DNA of 64,000 bases from Flammeovirga kamogawensis (GTDB lineage: Bacteria > Bacteroidota > Bacteroidia > Cytophagales > Flammeovirgaceae). The translations under genes were made by a program, and so were the position numbers. Below are positions 46,001 through 56,100 of this stretch, piece after piece (within the stretch, counting starts at the first letter, position 1; every line of letters starts with the position of its first letter). The stretch spans positions 124,001 to 188,000 of the forward strand of contig NZ_CP076128.1 of the NCBI RefSeq assembly GCF_018736065.1. Reading direction: 5' to 3'. The notes below the pieces were generated by a model. That model had not been told where the DNA came from. It made no database searches and was given only the letters and a program-made list of their open reading frames with translations.

Positions 46001-49000
46001 TGTGAACAAGAAGAAGCAGTTGTTTTTAATATATATGATGGTTCAAGTGTAATTTCAGTTGGAGCTCAATATTGTGAAGATGATGCAGCCGTGACTTTAA
46101 CAGTACCTGTAACACCTAGTTTTACTGGTACATCACCTTATACATTAGTACGTTTTGAAGGTGATGGGACTTCTGGAGTAGGAACACCATCTGGAGCTAC
46201 TTTTACACCTTCAGATGTTTTAGCTGCTAATCCATCTGTTTTAGATGGCCAAAATTACTCTACAACTTTAACCGCAGTCTATGAAGACGCTTCAATACCT
46301 GCTGTGGAATATTCTGTTTCTCAGTCTGTTATTATCACAAAAAATCATGTTGCTAGTATTAATTTATCTCAAGTAGATTTTTGTGAAGATGATGCTCCTT
46401 TTTCTGTAAATGCCAATGTAGATGGAGCTTTAAGTACATCTGGAGGTGTGTTTGATTTAGACGGGGGGGCTATAGTCTCAAATAATAGTATAATTATTAA
46501 TCCAAGGGCTTTAACTTTAGGAAGTCATACTTTAACTTATACTTACACGGATAGTAATATCAACTCATGTTCAGCAGTAGATGTGTTTACTTTTAACGTA
46601 AACAGATTGCCAACTGTGGGCTACCGTTATACAACAAGTGGAGATGATGGTGATTTCTGTTTTGATGGTGATACAGTGTTTTTACAAGGTATTGCAAATT
46701 CTGTTGATGTTACTTCAGGTGCGTTTAGTACTCCCGATGCAATAGCTGCAGCTTTAGTAGATAATGGTGATGGAACCGCATATTTTATCCCTTCTCTAAT
46801 GGGGTTAGATATTTATGATAGTGATGAAGATTATACCATTACTTTTAGTTACACAGATGGAGTAGGTTGTGTAAATGATGCAGACTCTATTGTAACTATA
46901 TACGGATTTGATGAAGTTGGTTTAGCTTTTAGCTCATCATCTGATTCAATTTGTTATAGTGAAGGGGATGTTTTAATTACTCCAATGGAAGGATTGACTG
47001 CGTATGGTGGTAACGGAACATATTCGATTAATACTGGTGGATTAACATCAAATATGGATGGAACTGCTTCTTTCGATCCTTCAGTTGCAGCAATAGCAGC
47101 CGGAGAAACAAGCACTAGTGATTATTCAATGCATGTAATAACGTATACTTACGATAATTTAGAGGGATGTTTGTTAAGTATTAATGATACTTTATATGTT
47201 AAACCATTACCTGCTATTCCTACATTAACTAGTTCTGTACCTACATATTGCTCAAATGATGTTGCTTTAGCACCAATTCAAGTAACAGGAGAGGCAGGAG
47301 CTTCTTTTGTATGGTACTCTGATCCTGGGTTAACATCTGTAGTAAGTTCATCAAATACATTAAACCCAAGTAACGCTCCTAATGTATCTGTAGTTACAAC
47401 GGTAAGTTATTATGTAGTTCAAACGAATACAGATGTTTGTACGAGTGATCCTTTACAAGTTGATATATTAATATATCCGAAACCCGTAGCTCCATTATTA
47501 CATGCAGCAAACCAAACTACATATTGTTCTGGGGAAATAGTGAATAGTCTATCTGTTGCTACTCCTGGGAATAATATTAAATGGTATTCAGATGTAGCTT
47601 TAACTACTCAGGTTGGTTTCGGAGACTCATTCACTCCTGCATTAAATACAAATGTATCTTCAGATTCATCAGTTACCTACTATGTAACTGAAACAACAAA
47701 CGGATGTGAAGGTCCATCAACTCTATTATCCATTCAAATTTATAAAACACCTAATCCTCCTACTTTTAATACACCTACTGTTATGTGTTCTGGAGGAGCT
47801 TTATCTAGTTTAACAATTGCAGCAGGTACAAATGTAAAATGGTATTCGGATGTAGCTGGTACAAATTATCTAGCTTCTGGAAATAATTATTTACCTTCCT
47901 TTTCTACAAATGTAGTTAATGATTCTACTGTAAGTTATTACGCAACAAGTACAGTAAATGGGTGTGAATCTGCAACAGCAGTAGTAAATATTATAATTAA
48001 TGCATTACCAGATGCACCTTCAGTTCCAGATATTGCAGCATATTGTGAGGCAGAAACAATTTTACCTATTACAGCATCAGGAGAAACGGGAGCTACTTTT
48101 AAATGGTACTCGGATGTAGGTTTGACAACTTTAGAATCCGTTAATCAAACATTTAACCCAATGAGAATTGCACCAACATATCTAACTCTTGATACACTTA
48201 ATTATTGGGTTATTCAAGTAGGAACAGATGGGTGTGAATCATTGCCCCAAAAAGTTGACATCCCCGTTTATCCAACACCATCAAAACCGGTTATTGATAA
48301 TACGAATCCAATATATTGTTCTGGAGATGTGATACAAGCAATAAATGTTACCTCAGGTTCGAATATAAAATGGTATGATGATGTAGCGTTAACTAGTATC
48401 GTTTCAACCACAACATCTTTTACACCTCCTGACCCGAATAGTGCATCAGATTTTACTCAAAAATATTTTGTAACACAAACCATTAATGGGTGTGAGAGTG
48501 ATACAACACAAGTAACATTTGTAGTAAATAAAACGCCTGATAACCCTAGCGTAACTGCAACATTGAGTTATTGTTCCGGAGATGTTTTACAACCTATGAT
48601 TGTAACAGGGTTAGTAGATAATATTACATGGTATAGTGATGTATCTTTATCAACTATAGTGGCGACTACAAATACATTTACGCCTACAAATAATACTGTT
48701 GTAACAGCAGAAACTACTTATACATATTATGTAACGGATACCCATTTAGGTTGTGAAGGAATAGCAACACAATTAGATATTGTCGTTCATCCATTACCTG
48801 TATTTGATTTATTTGGGATAGATGATGGAGAAGTTTTTTGTAAATCTGATGAAAATCCGTTAATTATTACAACTGTTTCTGGGGGAGTTTTGACATCTCC
48901 AACAGGTGCTTTAATACGTACAAATAGTGAAGTAGTTTTAGAAAATTCACCTTTAGGGGCACATACAATAAGATATACATATACAAATGAAAATGGGTGT

Positions 49001-51157
49001 GTAGATTTTATAGAAAGATCTTTCACGATAGTAGACGTCCCAATTGTAACATTTGATTATGATGTTTTCTGTGATACAAGAACAGTAGAATTTAGAGATG
49101 GATCTACTTTACAAGATTCTACTAGTATAATTAGTTGGGAATATGACTTTGGAGTCGGCGAATCATCCGTGACCTTGACAGACTCGGTTTCGGCTGCAAG
49201 TTATCAACATACTTTTAATACAGCAGGGTTTAAAACGGTAGTGCTCACCGTAATTACAAATCAAGGTTGTTCAGAAATATCTTCTACCGAAACAATATTT
49301 ATTGGTACACCTCCAGAAGTTGCTTTTGAATGGAAAGTACCAGAATTTGGAGCAGATATGCTATTTGAAGAGACTTCCCAAGCAATCGGAATAGATACTT
49401 TATCTATCTGGCAATGGGATTTTGGAGATGGAACAATTGAAATAATTGATGCGCTTACAAACCCAACGGGTGCTACAAGACATCGTTATTCTCAAGTTGG
49501 TGAATATGATGTTGAACTCATGGTTACTACTACTAAAGGATGTTCTAAAGTTATTATGGAAAAAGTATATGTTCTGCCAAGAGTTTCTTTAATTTCTGAA
49601 GATGATGAATACTTCGAAAATTTTAATTCATCAAATGGTGATTGGGTACATCGAGGAGATTCATCTAGTTGGGACTATGGAATTGCAAATGGTACAGATT
49701 TAATAACAGAAACGAATGCATGGGTAACTAACCTAACGTCGAATTATCATTTCAACGAACATTCTTTCTTGTATACTCCATCGTTTGATATATCAGGGTT
49801 ATCTAGACCTATGATAACATTTGATATGCAATTTGATATGGAAACAGATGTAGATGGATTGACATTACAATACTCTCTTGATTCAGGACAAACTTGGGAT
49901 ATTTTAGGTAGTGTCGATGATCCAATTAATTGGTATAACAGTGAGGATGTAAGTATTAATCCTGGTAACCAATTGTTATTATCGGGTGACAATCCAATAG
50001 GTTGGTCTGGTAGTACTGTAGAAGAAGGAGCTATCTTTAGGGAGTTTAAATCAATTCGTCATAGTTTAGATCAATTTATTGGACAAGAGCATTTACAATT
50101 TAGGTTTGCCTTCCGTTCCAACTCAGCTTTGGTTCACGAAGGTGTAGTAATTGATAATATATTTATTGGAAACCGTAAAAAAGTTGTTGTATTAGAATCT
50201 ATGACAAATGCAGGACAATTATCTGATGCAAGATCTTTACCAAGGTTAGATTCTGTCTTAAACTACCTAAGTGAAGATGCTTTTGCAATTAATTATCATA
50301 TAAAATTAAGTGGTTATTCTGATTCGTTAAATACTGATAATCCAGAACCTTCAAGTGGAAGGAAATTTTATTATGGTATAACAGATGCTCCTAATACTAT
50401 TGTTGATGGAAATAGTTTTCAAGGGCATACAGATGATTTCATAAATAATTATCAAAATTACATTGCAACACGTGCTTTATTAGATCCTGAATTTGATATT
50501 AGCTTACAATTACCATCCGTTGGAGGTACTGATGAGATTGAAGTTACTATAACCGCTAATACAGAATTTTCTGCTGACGATACAGAGATTGTGGTACATT
50601 TAGTTACAGTAGAGAGAGAAATTTTTGGTGTAGAAGTGAGTAGAGGACTTTCAAGACATTCAGATGTAATGAAATCTATGAGTCCGGCACCTGGAGCAGA
50701 AGGAACTAGTTTTGTAGGTAGAAGTTGGGTAACAGGAAGTACAGAAACTTTTACTGTTGAATGGGATAATCCACAAGTTTACGATACTGATCAAGCTGAA
50801 GTAATTGCATTTGTACAGAATAACATTACAAAGGAGATATATCAAGCTATACGTTTAGATGTTTCTACATTAACCTCTTCAGATCCTGTTTTATCAATTA
50901 ATACAACAGATATAATAGATTGGGAAGTTTATCCAAATCCATCTTCAGATATAGTCAATATCTCAGCACCTTCATCATTCATAAATTGTTCTTATATCGT
51001 TTCTAATACAAATGGGAAAAAGATCTTAGAAGATAGATTTACAGGAAACACCTATTCAATCGATGTCAATACATTACCAACAGGAGTTTATATTTTACAA
51101 CACTTCCAAGGGGATGAGGTTATTGGACAGCCCTTAAAATTTGTTGTCGTTAAGTAA
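43058..51157 (+). CDS. Second giant T9SS-secreted repeat adhesin, paralogue of the first
   Basis: The start ATG 43058 gives 2699 residues and a signal peptide (YIFALPLFLFSFCVQAQ); a TTG at 43040 in the same frame would only lengthen the N-terminus. Order: N-terminal strand-rich domain; about four to five bacterial Ig-like domains with TPPSAP linkers; Ig-like repeats with GGTGTYTYNWERR motifs; six Ig_7-type CSGD/WYSDV repeats (about 1396-1900); two PKD-like domains (SWEYDFGVGES, WQWDFGDGTIE); a jelly-roll-like module (FNSSNGDWVHRGD); an Omp28/thioredoxin-like module without CxxC; and a T9SS type A sorting domain (WEVYPNPSSDIVNISAP). The C-terminal 700 residues closely parallel the preceding protein (SPAPGAEGTSF, LNTDNPEPSSGRK). 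It probably arose by duplication. Confidence 0.88.
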   Translation: MIKLYYLKYIFALPLFLFSFCVQAQTLTHNNNISVNTTSLEWTLTGTSLSPVVTDFELFENATGQTAGTLLTLITINSGTEYRIIANISTLKTDTDQFKLQFNSTDATKNYIIDETAPSAPSLLRIHEDFDLGVSNTDNITNMTSLLFQVTAEVGSTITLYDGSNNLIATGPCTGTNVFIGIVTAITQNIQAYATDIAGNTSVVTVTPITVDTTPPSAPNTPDLLTSSDSGTNTSDNITNNTTPTFTLSGLTNTTGFKVQLESDKDGILETVLITASSQDVTVSTSLSEGVHQISAKMIDVAGNESIASGNLSLTIDISIPVTPSITLDTNSDTGRDNSDNNSNDLTPTFNVVSPVGSTITLYEGSNTKGTLLSTGLDQITSSTITSGAVYNFTVKVNDTAGNESAVSNTITYDVKNIVIPPLTLPTLAGGSDSGITGDGKTNDTTPTFNFPGLTNVDSREIIVNSSIDGEVGRESITGASRDITLSALSEGTHTISYFIEDVYGNNSTSGSQVLIIDTTPPSLSSVSIASDNGVNTELVANGNTSTLSFTSSEILHSTSSVTLGGQSTTLSNTGTDYTASYLFTNPANYIGVSFIISLVDEAGNVGTSVTATTDGSQNYFYPTLTNTISPPATTQFCNGDLVTFSTPSSGAVGGTGTYTYNWERRLGAGAYVSLNYSDEQLVENASLSTGIYTYRRSVESEGVTLNSNTFSISVIANINNIIASPVITEYCNSINTGGLSINATSTLGGTGTFSYQWQYAINGGGWINNGTSSNYSNSSILSTTGTYSFRRIVTSGACTSISNEVEIVINPSISLNTINNISGNTVCLGDAIVLIGSIPTGGDDSYTYQWYSQRNGGSFNSIPGATSQSYYNASVSNPGQYVFRREVTSGNCTSQVSTPMINVPGLITTFNLEPSTTSYSDIQSMAVPLNVTGLVSGETFYCTGPGVVSTGTGSGNNNFYPNLATQGTHTIYYHISGSDGCEQEEAVVFNIYDGSSVISVGAQYCEDDAAVTLTVPVTPSFTGTSPYTLVRFEGDGTSGVGTPSGATFTPSDVLAANPSVLDGQNYSTTLTAVYEDASIPAVEYSVSQSVIITKNHVASINLSQVDFCEDDAPFSVNANVDGALSTSGGVFDLDGGAIVSNNSIIINPRALTLGSHTLTYTYTDSNINSCSAVDVFTFNVNRLPTVGYRYTTSGDDGDFCFDGDTVFLQGIANSVDVTSGAFSTPDAIAAALVDNGDGTAYFIPSLMGLDIYDSDEDYTITFSYTDGVGCVNDADSIVTIYGFDEVGLAFSSSSDSICYSEGDVLITPMEGLTAYGGNGTYSINTGGLTSNMDGTASFDPSVAAIAAGETSTSDYSMHVITYTYDNLEGCLLSINDTLYVKPLPAIPTLTSSVPTYCSNDVALAPIQVTGEAGASFVWYSDPGLTSVVSSSNTLNPSNAPNVSVVTTVSYYVVQTNTDVCTSDPLQVDILIYPKPVAPLLHAANQTTYCSGEIVNSLSVATPGNNIKWYSDVALTTQVGFGDSFTPALNTNVSSDSSVTYYVTETTNGCEGPSTLLSIQIYKTPNPPTFNTPTVMCSGGALSSLTIAAGTNVKWYSDVAGTNYLASGNNYLPSFSTNVVNDSTVSYYATSTVNGCESATAVVNIIINALPDAPSVPDIAAYCEAETILPITASGETGATFKWYSDVGLTTLESVNQTFNPMRIAPTYLTLDTLNYWVIQVGTDGCESLPQKVDIPVYPTPSKPVIDNTNPIYCSGDVIQAINVTSGSNIKWYDDVALTSIVSTTTSFTPPDPNSASDFTQKYFVTQTINGCESDTTQVTFVVNKTPDNPSVTATLSYCSGDVLQPMIVTGLVDNITWYSDVSLSTIVATTNTFTPTNNTVVTAETTYTYYVTDTHLGCEGIATQLDIVVHPLPVFDLFGIDDGEVFCKSDENPLIITTVSGGVLTSPTGALIRTNSEVVLENSPLGAHTIRYTYTNENGCVDFIERSFTIVDVPIVTFDYDVFCDTRTVEFRDGSTLQDSTSIISWEYDFGVGESSVTLTDSVSAASYQHTFNTAGFKTVVLTVITNQGCSEISSTETIFIGTPPEVAFEWKVPEFGADMLFEETSQAIGIDTLSIWQWDFGDGTIEIIDALTNPTGATRHRYSQVGEYDVELMVTTTKGCSKVIMEKVYVLPRVSLISEDDEYFENFNSSNGDWVHRGDSSSWDYGIANGTDLITETNAWVTNLTSNYHFNEHSFLYTPSFDISGLSRPMITFDMQFDMETDVDGLTLQYSLDSGQTWDILGSVDDPINWYNSEDVSINPGNQLLLSGDNPIGWSGSTVEEGAIFREFKSIRHSLDQFIGQEHLQFRFAFRSNSALVHEGVVIDNIFIGNRKKVVVLESMTNAGQLSDARSLPRLDSVLNYLSEDAFAINYHIKLSGYSDSLNTDNPEPSSGRKFYYGITDAPNTIVDGNSFQGHTDDFINNYQNYIATRALLDPEFDISLQLPSVGGTDEIEVTITANTEFSADDTEIVVHLVTVEREIFGVEVSRGLSRHSDVMKSMSPAPGAEGTSFVGRSWVTGSTETFTVEWDNPQVYDTDQAEVIAFVQNNITKEIYQAIRLDVSTLTSSDPVLSINTTDIIDWEVYPNPSSDIVNISAPSSFINCSYIVSNTNGKKILEDRFTGNTYSIDVNTLPTGVYILQHFQGDEVIGQPLKFVVVK
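47210..48798 (+). repeat. Six tandem Ig_7-type repeats in the second giant gene
   Basis: Units of about 260 bases with the YCSGD ... KWYSDVAL ... GCES pattern, near residues 1396, 1487, 1574, 1660, 1751 and 1837. They are more alike to one another than the nine units of the first giant protein (WYSDVAL recurs almost unchanged), which suggests more recent expansion. Confidence 0.78.
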
Positions 51158-51207
51158 TTATATATAATCATTTAGTTTTTCCACAAGGGTTGAAAGAATC
51201 TTTCTTG

Positions 51208-51215
51208 TACCTTTG
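51208..51215 (+). promoter_or_regulatory. Likely -7 element of ttcA
   Basis: TACCTTTG matches TAnnTTTG. TTG at 51190-51192 lies 15 bases upstream, slightly short. The element overlaps the TTG at 51213 that would open the frame, so translation must start downstream at ATG 51234. Confidence 0.5.
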
Positions 51216-51233
51216 TGGAAAATTTATTTTAAG

Positions 51234-52040
51234 ATGACAGCAGAATTCACTCCCGAGCAAGTAAAATTACAGAAACGTTTACATCGTAACGTATGGAAAG
51301 CTATTGATGATTATAATTTAATTGAAGATGGCGATAAGATTATGGTTTGCCTTTCTGGTGGTAAAGATAGTTATACAATGCTTGACATATTGTTACATGT
51401 TCAGCATACAAAAAAATATGATTTTGAAATAATTGCTGTCAATCTAGATCAAAAACAACCAGGTTATCCAGAACATATTTTACCAGAATATTTAGATGGT
51501 TTAGGTGTTAACTATAAGATTTTAAATAAAGATACTTATTCGATTGTAACAGAGAAACTAGAAGAAGGAAAAACGATGTGTAGTCTTTGTTCTCGATTAA
51601 GAAGGGGTACATTATATACAGCAGCTTCTGAAATGGGTATTACAAAAATAGCACTAGGGCATCATAGAGAAGATATCATTGAGACTTTTCTATTAAATAT
51701 GTTCTTTAGTGGTAAGTTAGAAGCAATGCCTCCTATCTACAAAACAGACGATAAAAAGCATATTGTTATTCGCCCTTTAGCATATTGTAAAGAAAAAGAT
51801 ATAGAAGAATTTTCTGAGATTAAACAATTTCCAATTATTCCTTGCAACTTATGTGGTTCACAACCTAAATTACAAAGGCAAATGGTAAAAGGGATGCTTA
51901 AAGATTGGGAAGTAAATTATCCTAATAGAACAGAAATAATTTTTAATGCAATTAAAAATGTATCACCTTCACATTTGATGGATAGAGATTTATATGATTA
52001 TAATCTCTTTAAAATGTTAGAACCACCTGTTAAGTCTTAA
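51234..52040 (+). CDS. ttcA: tRNA 2-thiocytidine(32) synthetase
   Basis: 268 residues from ATG 51234; the longer frame from TTG 51213 begins inside the probable promoter. It has a PP-loop SGGKDS motif at residues 41-46, and two CxxC pairs for the [4Fe-4S] cluster in KTMCSLCSR and IPCNLCGS. The family segment [20 protein letters not shown] is also present. It thiolates cytidine 32 of certain tRNAs, using ATP and sulfur from a cysteine desulfurase. The closely related TilS lacks the second cysteine pair, which supports TtcA. Confidence 0.92.
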   Translation: MTAEFTPEQVKLQKRLHRNVWKAIDDYNLIEDGDKIMVCLSGGKDSYTMLDILLHVQHTKKYDFEIIAVNLDQKQPGYPEHILPEYLDGLGVNYKILNKDTYSIVTEKLEEGKTMCSLCSRLRRGTLYTAASEMGITKIALGHHREDIIETFLLNMFFSGKLEAMPPIYKTDDKKHIVIRPLAYCKEKDIEEFSEIKQFPIIPCNLCGSQPKLQRQMVKGMLKDWEVNYPNRTEIIFNAIKNVSPSHLMDRDLYDYNLFKMLEPPVKS

Positions 52041-52086
52041 AAACTAAATAGCCTGGAGTTTTATTTACACCTTTCTTGTTATTATT

Positions 52087-52770
52087 ATGGAAACACTCTG
52101 GCACATGCATAATTTTGATTTATACTCAATATTATGTCCTTCAAAAATAAATAATTACTTTAAAAATAATGGTCTTCTTTTTAAAAAAGGAGAAGTTATT
52201 TATTTCCCAGAAGATACCGAACAAAAATTATATTTAGTAAGTAAAGGGAAAGTTAAACTGTGTAAATACAATCAAGACGGAGAGGAGATTGTCAAACTTC
52301 TATTAACCAAAGGGGAAATTTTTGGTGAAAAAGTACTTTTAGGTCAAAATAAAAGAGAAGAGTATGCTATTGCAGAAGGTGACAATACCGCTTTATGTTT
52401 ACTTTCTATAGATAAAATGAGACAATTGATGAGAGATAATGAACGATTCGGTTTATTTATCTACAAATTGATTGGTTTGCGAGTGAAAAAAATTGAAAGA
52501 CGCCTAGAAATTCTAGTCTGCAAAGATGCTGAAGAGAGATTGATAGAATTTATCAAGGATATATTTGATGATAATTTTAAAGATGGTGAAATTGTAAAAC
52601 ATCATTATTCTCAGAATGATATAGCCAAGTTAATTGGGACTTCTCGAGAGACAGTTTCTAAATTAATGAGTAAGTACAAGAAGCAAGGCATAATAGACTA
52701 CACTCGAACTAGTATTACATTAAAAAATAAAGAAGAACTACTCTCTTATTTACAGCAAGAAAATCAATAG
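52087..52770 (+). CDS. Crp/Fnr-family transcriptional regulator
   Basis: 227 residues. An N-terminal cyclic-nucleotide-binding fold (KGEVIYFPEDTEQKLYLVSKGKVKLCKYNQDGEE, then GEIFGEKVLLGQ) is followed by a dimerisation helix and a C-terminal winged helix-turn-helix with YSQNDIAKLIGTSRETVSKLM as recognition region. The cysteine pattern of oxygen-sensing FNR is missing, so the signal is not evident. It lies 46 bases after ttcA with no terminator between, so it may share its transcript. Targets are unknown; the long gltB leader downstream is one candidate only by position. Confidence 0.9.
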   Translation: METLWHMHNFDLYSILCPSKINNYFKNNGLLFKKGEVIYFPEDTEQKLYLVSKGKVKLCKYNQDGEEIVKLLLTKGEIFGEKVLLGQNKREEYAIAEGDNTALCLLSIDKMRQLMRDNERFGLFIYKLIGLRVKKIERRLEILVCKDAEERLIEFIKDIFDDNFKDGEIVKHHYSQNDIAKLIGTSRETVSKLMSKYKKQGIIDYTRTSITLKNKEELLSYLQQENQ

Positions 52771-53110
52771 AACAATATACTTTTTGTATTAAATCATGAT
52801 GTTTAAAAATGTATAAAATACAATTTTAAACCTGTTATTGATGTTTGTTATATTTAAAACTAGATTTTATGATTTTGTGACAAAACATCTTATTAATGCA
52901 AAATATTCATTGAAAGGTGTAATTTTTTAATGATTTAATAAAAATTACTCTTATATTTGACAGTGTTGTGAACAGAAAACTCTGATGAGGTTAAACAGAA
53001 GCAATTAAACACAGCTAATAATCTTAGCAAATTGCTATACTAATTACTGTAGCTAACAAACCGGCTTCATCAAAGGTCAACAAATATCGAAAATTGGAAG
53101 ACGCTTTATT
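52771..53110 (+). promoter_or_regulatory. gltB upstream region and long leader
   Basis: 340 bases without a gene. TATATTTG at 52952-52959 is a good -7 element, but no TTG lies at the proper distance upstream, which could indicate an activator-dependent promoter. The predicted leader of about 145 bases contains AGCAATT/AATTGCT and an outer GATGA/TCATC pairing, so it may be structured. I recognise no known riboswitch. Confidence 0.4.
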
Positions 53111-56100
53111 ATGGAACACAGATTAACGGCCTTTAAGGATAATTGTGGTTTTGGTATGATTGCCAACTACAAAGCGAATCCTTCGAGGCAAATGACTTTA
53201 GACGCTATTGAAGCCTTATCACGAATGATTCACCGTGGAGCTATTGCAGCTGATGGTGTAAGTGGTGATGGTAGTGGATTCTTGTTTTCAATGCCTGATC
53301 GCTTCATGCGTAAAGAGGCAGAATTGAATGGAATTGATTTGCCGCAAAGATATGCAGTGGCAATGATGTTCTTAACTGACGAGAAAAAACAAAAAGAAGT
53401 ATTCTCAGAATACTGTGAGAAAAATGATTTAAAAGTATTATTCTTTAGAAAAGTACCTTTAAATACTGAAGTATTAGGTAAGCAAGCTTTTGAACTACTC
53501 CCTGAAATTGTTCAGGCATTTGTTGTTCCAAACGCATTAATGTCTACAAAGCGCTTCTCTGCGTTACTATACTTAACTAGAAAAGAAGTTGAACACAAAC
53601 TTTCTAATGATGAAGGTTTTTATATTCCTTCATTCTCTGAAAAAGTAATTTCTTATAAAGGTTTGGTGATGCCAACACACATTAAAGAATTATTCTTAGA
53701 CCTTGGTCAGGATGAATTCGAAGTGTCGTTTGCAGTATTTCACCAGCGTTTCTCTACAAACACATTACCACAATGGCGTTTGGCACAACCTTTTAGAACT
53801 CTAGCACATAATGGTGAGATTAACTCTATTCAAGCAAATAGATTTAACTTCTCTATTAAAGAAGAAGTCCTAAAAAGTGATGTGTTTACAGAGGAAGAAT
53901 TGGATAGAATTTTCCCAATCTTAGTACCAGATGGTTCAGATAGTGCATCTTTAGATAATGTATTTGAATTTTTGGTTACTGCAGGAATGGATTTCTTCCA
54001 AGCAGCACGTTCATTAGTGCCTGCACCTTGGCAAAATGTACCAAATTTAGATGCTAAATTAAGATCATTCTACGAATATGCTGCAAGTAACTTTGAAGCA
54101 TGGGATGGACCAGCTGCCTTAAACTTATGTGATGGTAGACATTTAGGTTGTATCCTTGATAGAAATGGCTTAAGACCAGCAAAATATATTGTAACAAATG
54201 ACGATAGAATTATCATTAGTTCTGAATATGGTGTTATTGACCTAGCGGAAAGTAATATTAAAGAACAAGGTAAACTTCAGTCAGGTCAGATGATTGGTAT
54301 TGATTTACGTTACGGAACGATCCTTAAACATGAGGAAATCAATACTTATCTTAAAGAATCTCGCCCTTGGGGTAAGTGGATTCATGAGAACAGTGCATAC
54401 TTAATGGAACACGTAGATAAGAATTTCTTAACTATGGATGATTACCGTTATGATGATATTGTTGATAAGCAAAGATACCACAACTATACAAATGAGGTAT
54501 TAGAACAAGTAATTCGCCCAATGATTGAAATGGGTAAAGAAGATACAGGTTCTATGGGTGATGATACACCTCTTGCTTGTTTTAGTAAGGTACAAAGAAA
54601 TTTCACAGATTATTTCCGTCAAAAATTTGCTCAAGTAACAAACCCTCCGATTGACCCACTTCGTGAGAAGATGGTAATGTCTACAGCTGTTACTTTTGGT
54701 AGAAATAATAACATTCTTATTGATGGACCTATGAATGCGCATAGATTGAAGGCAATGTCTCCAATCTTAAGTTACGAGCATTTTGAAGTACTTCGTAAGT
54801 TTGGTACAGAAGGTGAGTCTTTATATGACTACCAGTACAATACTAAATCTTTCAGCACAGTATTTACAAATGACTTACAAGCTTCATTAATTAAATTAGG
54901 TGAAGAGGTTGAAGCATCTGTTAGAGATGAAGATACTGCAATTGTAATGTTAGATGATCGTGGTTTATCAAAGGATAATCAGTTGATACCAATGGTAATG
55001 GCTGCTGGTTATATCAGTAACTACCTTGCTAAAAAAGGACTAAGATCAAATGTATCTATTGTAGCCATCACAGGTGAAGTTAATGACTCTCACTCAGCAG
55101 CAGTAATGTTAGCAATGGGTGTTACAGGTATTTATCCTTACTTGTTATTCGGTACAGCTCTTCAAGTAGCTGAGAATGTTGGAGCAAATACTTACATGAC
55201 ACGTAAGAAGGCATTAATTAAAGTGCAGAAAGCATTGAATGCAGGTCTTCTTAAGATTATGTCTAAAATGGGTATTGCAACAATCGAAAGTTATCAAAAC
55301 TCATCATTATTTGATGCAATTGGTTTAAGTCGTGAAATTGTTGAATCTTGTTTCGTAAGATCAGAAGCGTTAATCCCAGGATTATCTTTTACTGATATCG
55401 AAGAAAGAGTTAAATCATACCATAAAGCTGCTTTTAAAACAAGATATATCAAGAAGATGTATCCTTTAGAAGTAGGTTCATTCTACAAGTATGCAGAAAA
55501 TGGAGAATACCATGATTTTGCACCAACTGTTGCTAAAAGCTTGAGAAAGTTTGCTGTTACAGGTAGAAAAGAAGATTATGCTGATTTGAGAGATCAAGTG
55601 AATAATAGAGGTTTACGTATGATACGTGATTTCTTTGAATTCAAATCTGATCGTAAGCCAATAAGTATTGATCAAGTAGAGCCAGTAGAAGCAATTACAA
55701 AAAGATTTACTTCTGCAGCAATGTCTTTAGGGTCAATTTCTCCTGAGGCACACGAAGCATTAGCTCAAGCAATGAACCAAATCGGTGGTCAATCTAACTC
55801 TGGTGAAGGAGGAGAGGACCCAGTTCGTTTTGGAACAATTAAAAATAGTAAAATTAAGCAAGTAGCCTCAGGACGTTTTGGTGTTACTCCTCATTATTTA
55901 CGTAATGCAGAAGAAATCCAAATTAAAGTAGCTCAGGGTGCTAAGCCAGGTGAAGGTGGGCAATTACCAGGTGCTAAAGTAACTCCGTTAATTGCATCAT
56001 TAAGATGTACAATTCCTGGTGTAACTTTAATTTCACCTCCTCCACATCACGATATTTATTCGATTGAAGATTTAGCACAATTAATCTTCGATTTAAAGCA

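Noticed and set aside
51213-51233. TTG start for ttcA adding seven residues
   Set aside because: It overlaps the probable -7 element TACCTTTG, so it would lie upstream of the transcript.
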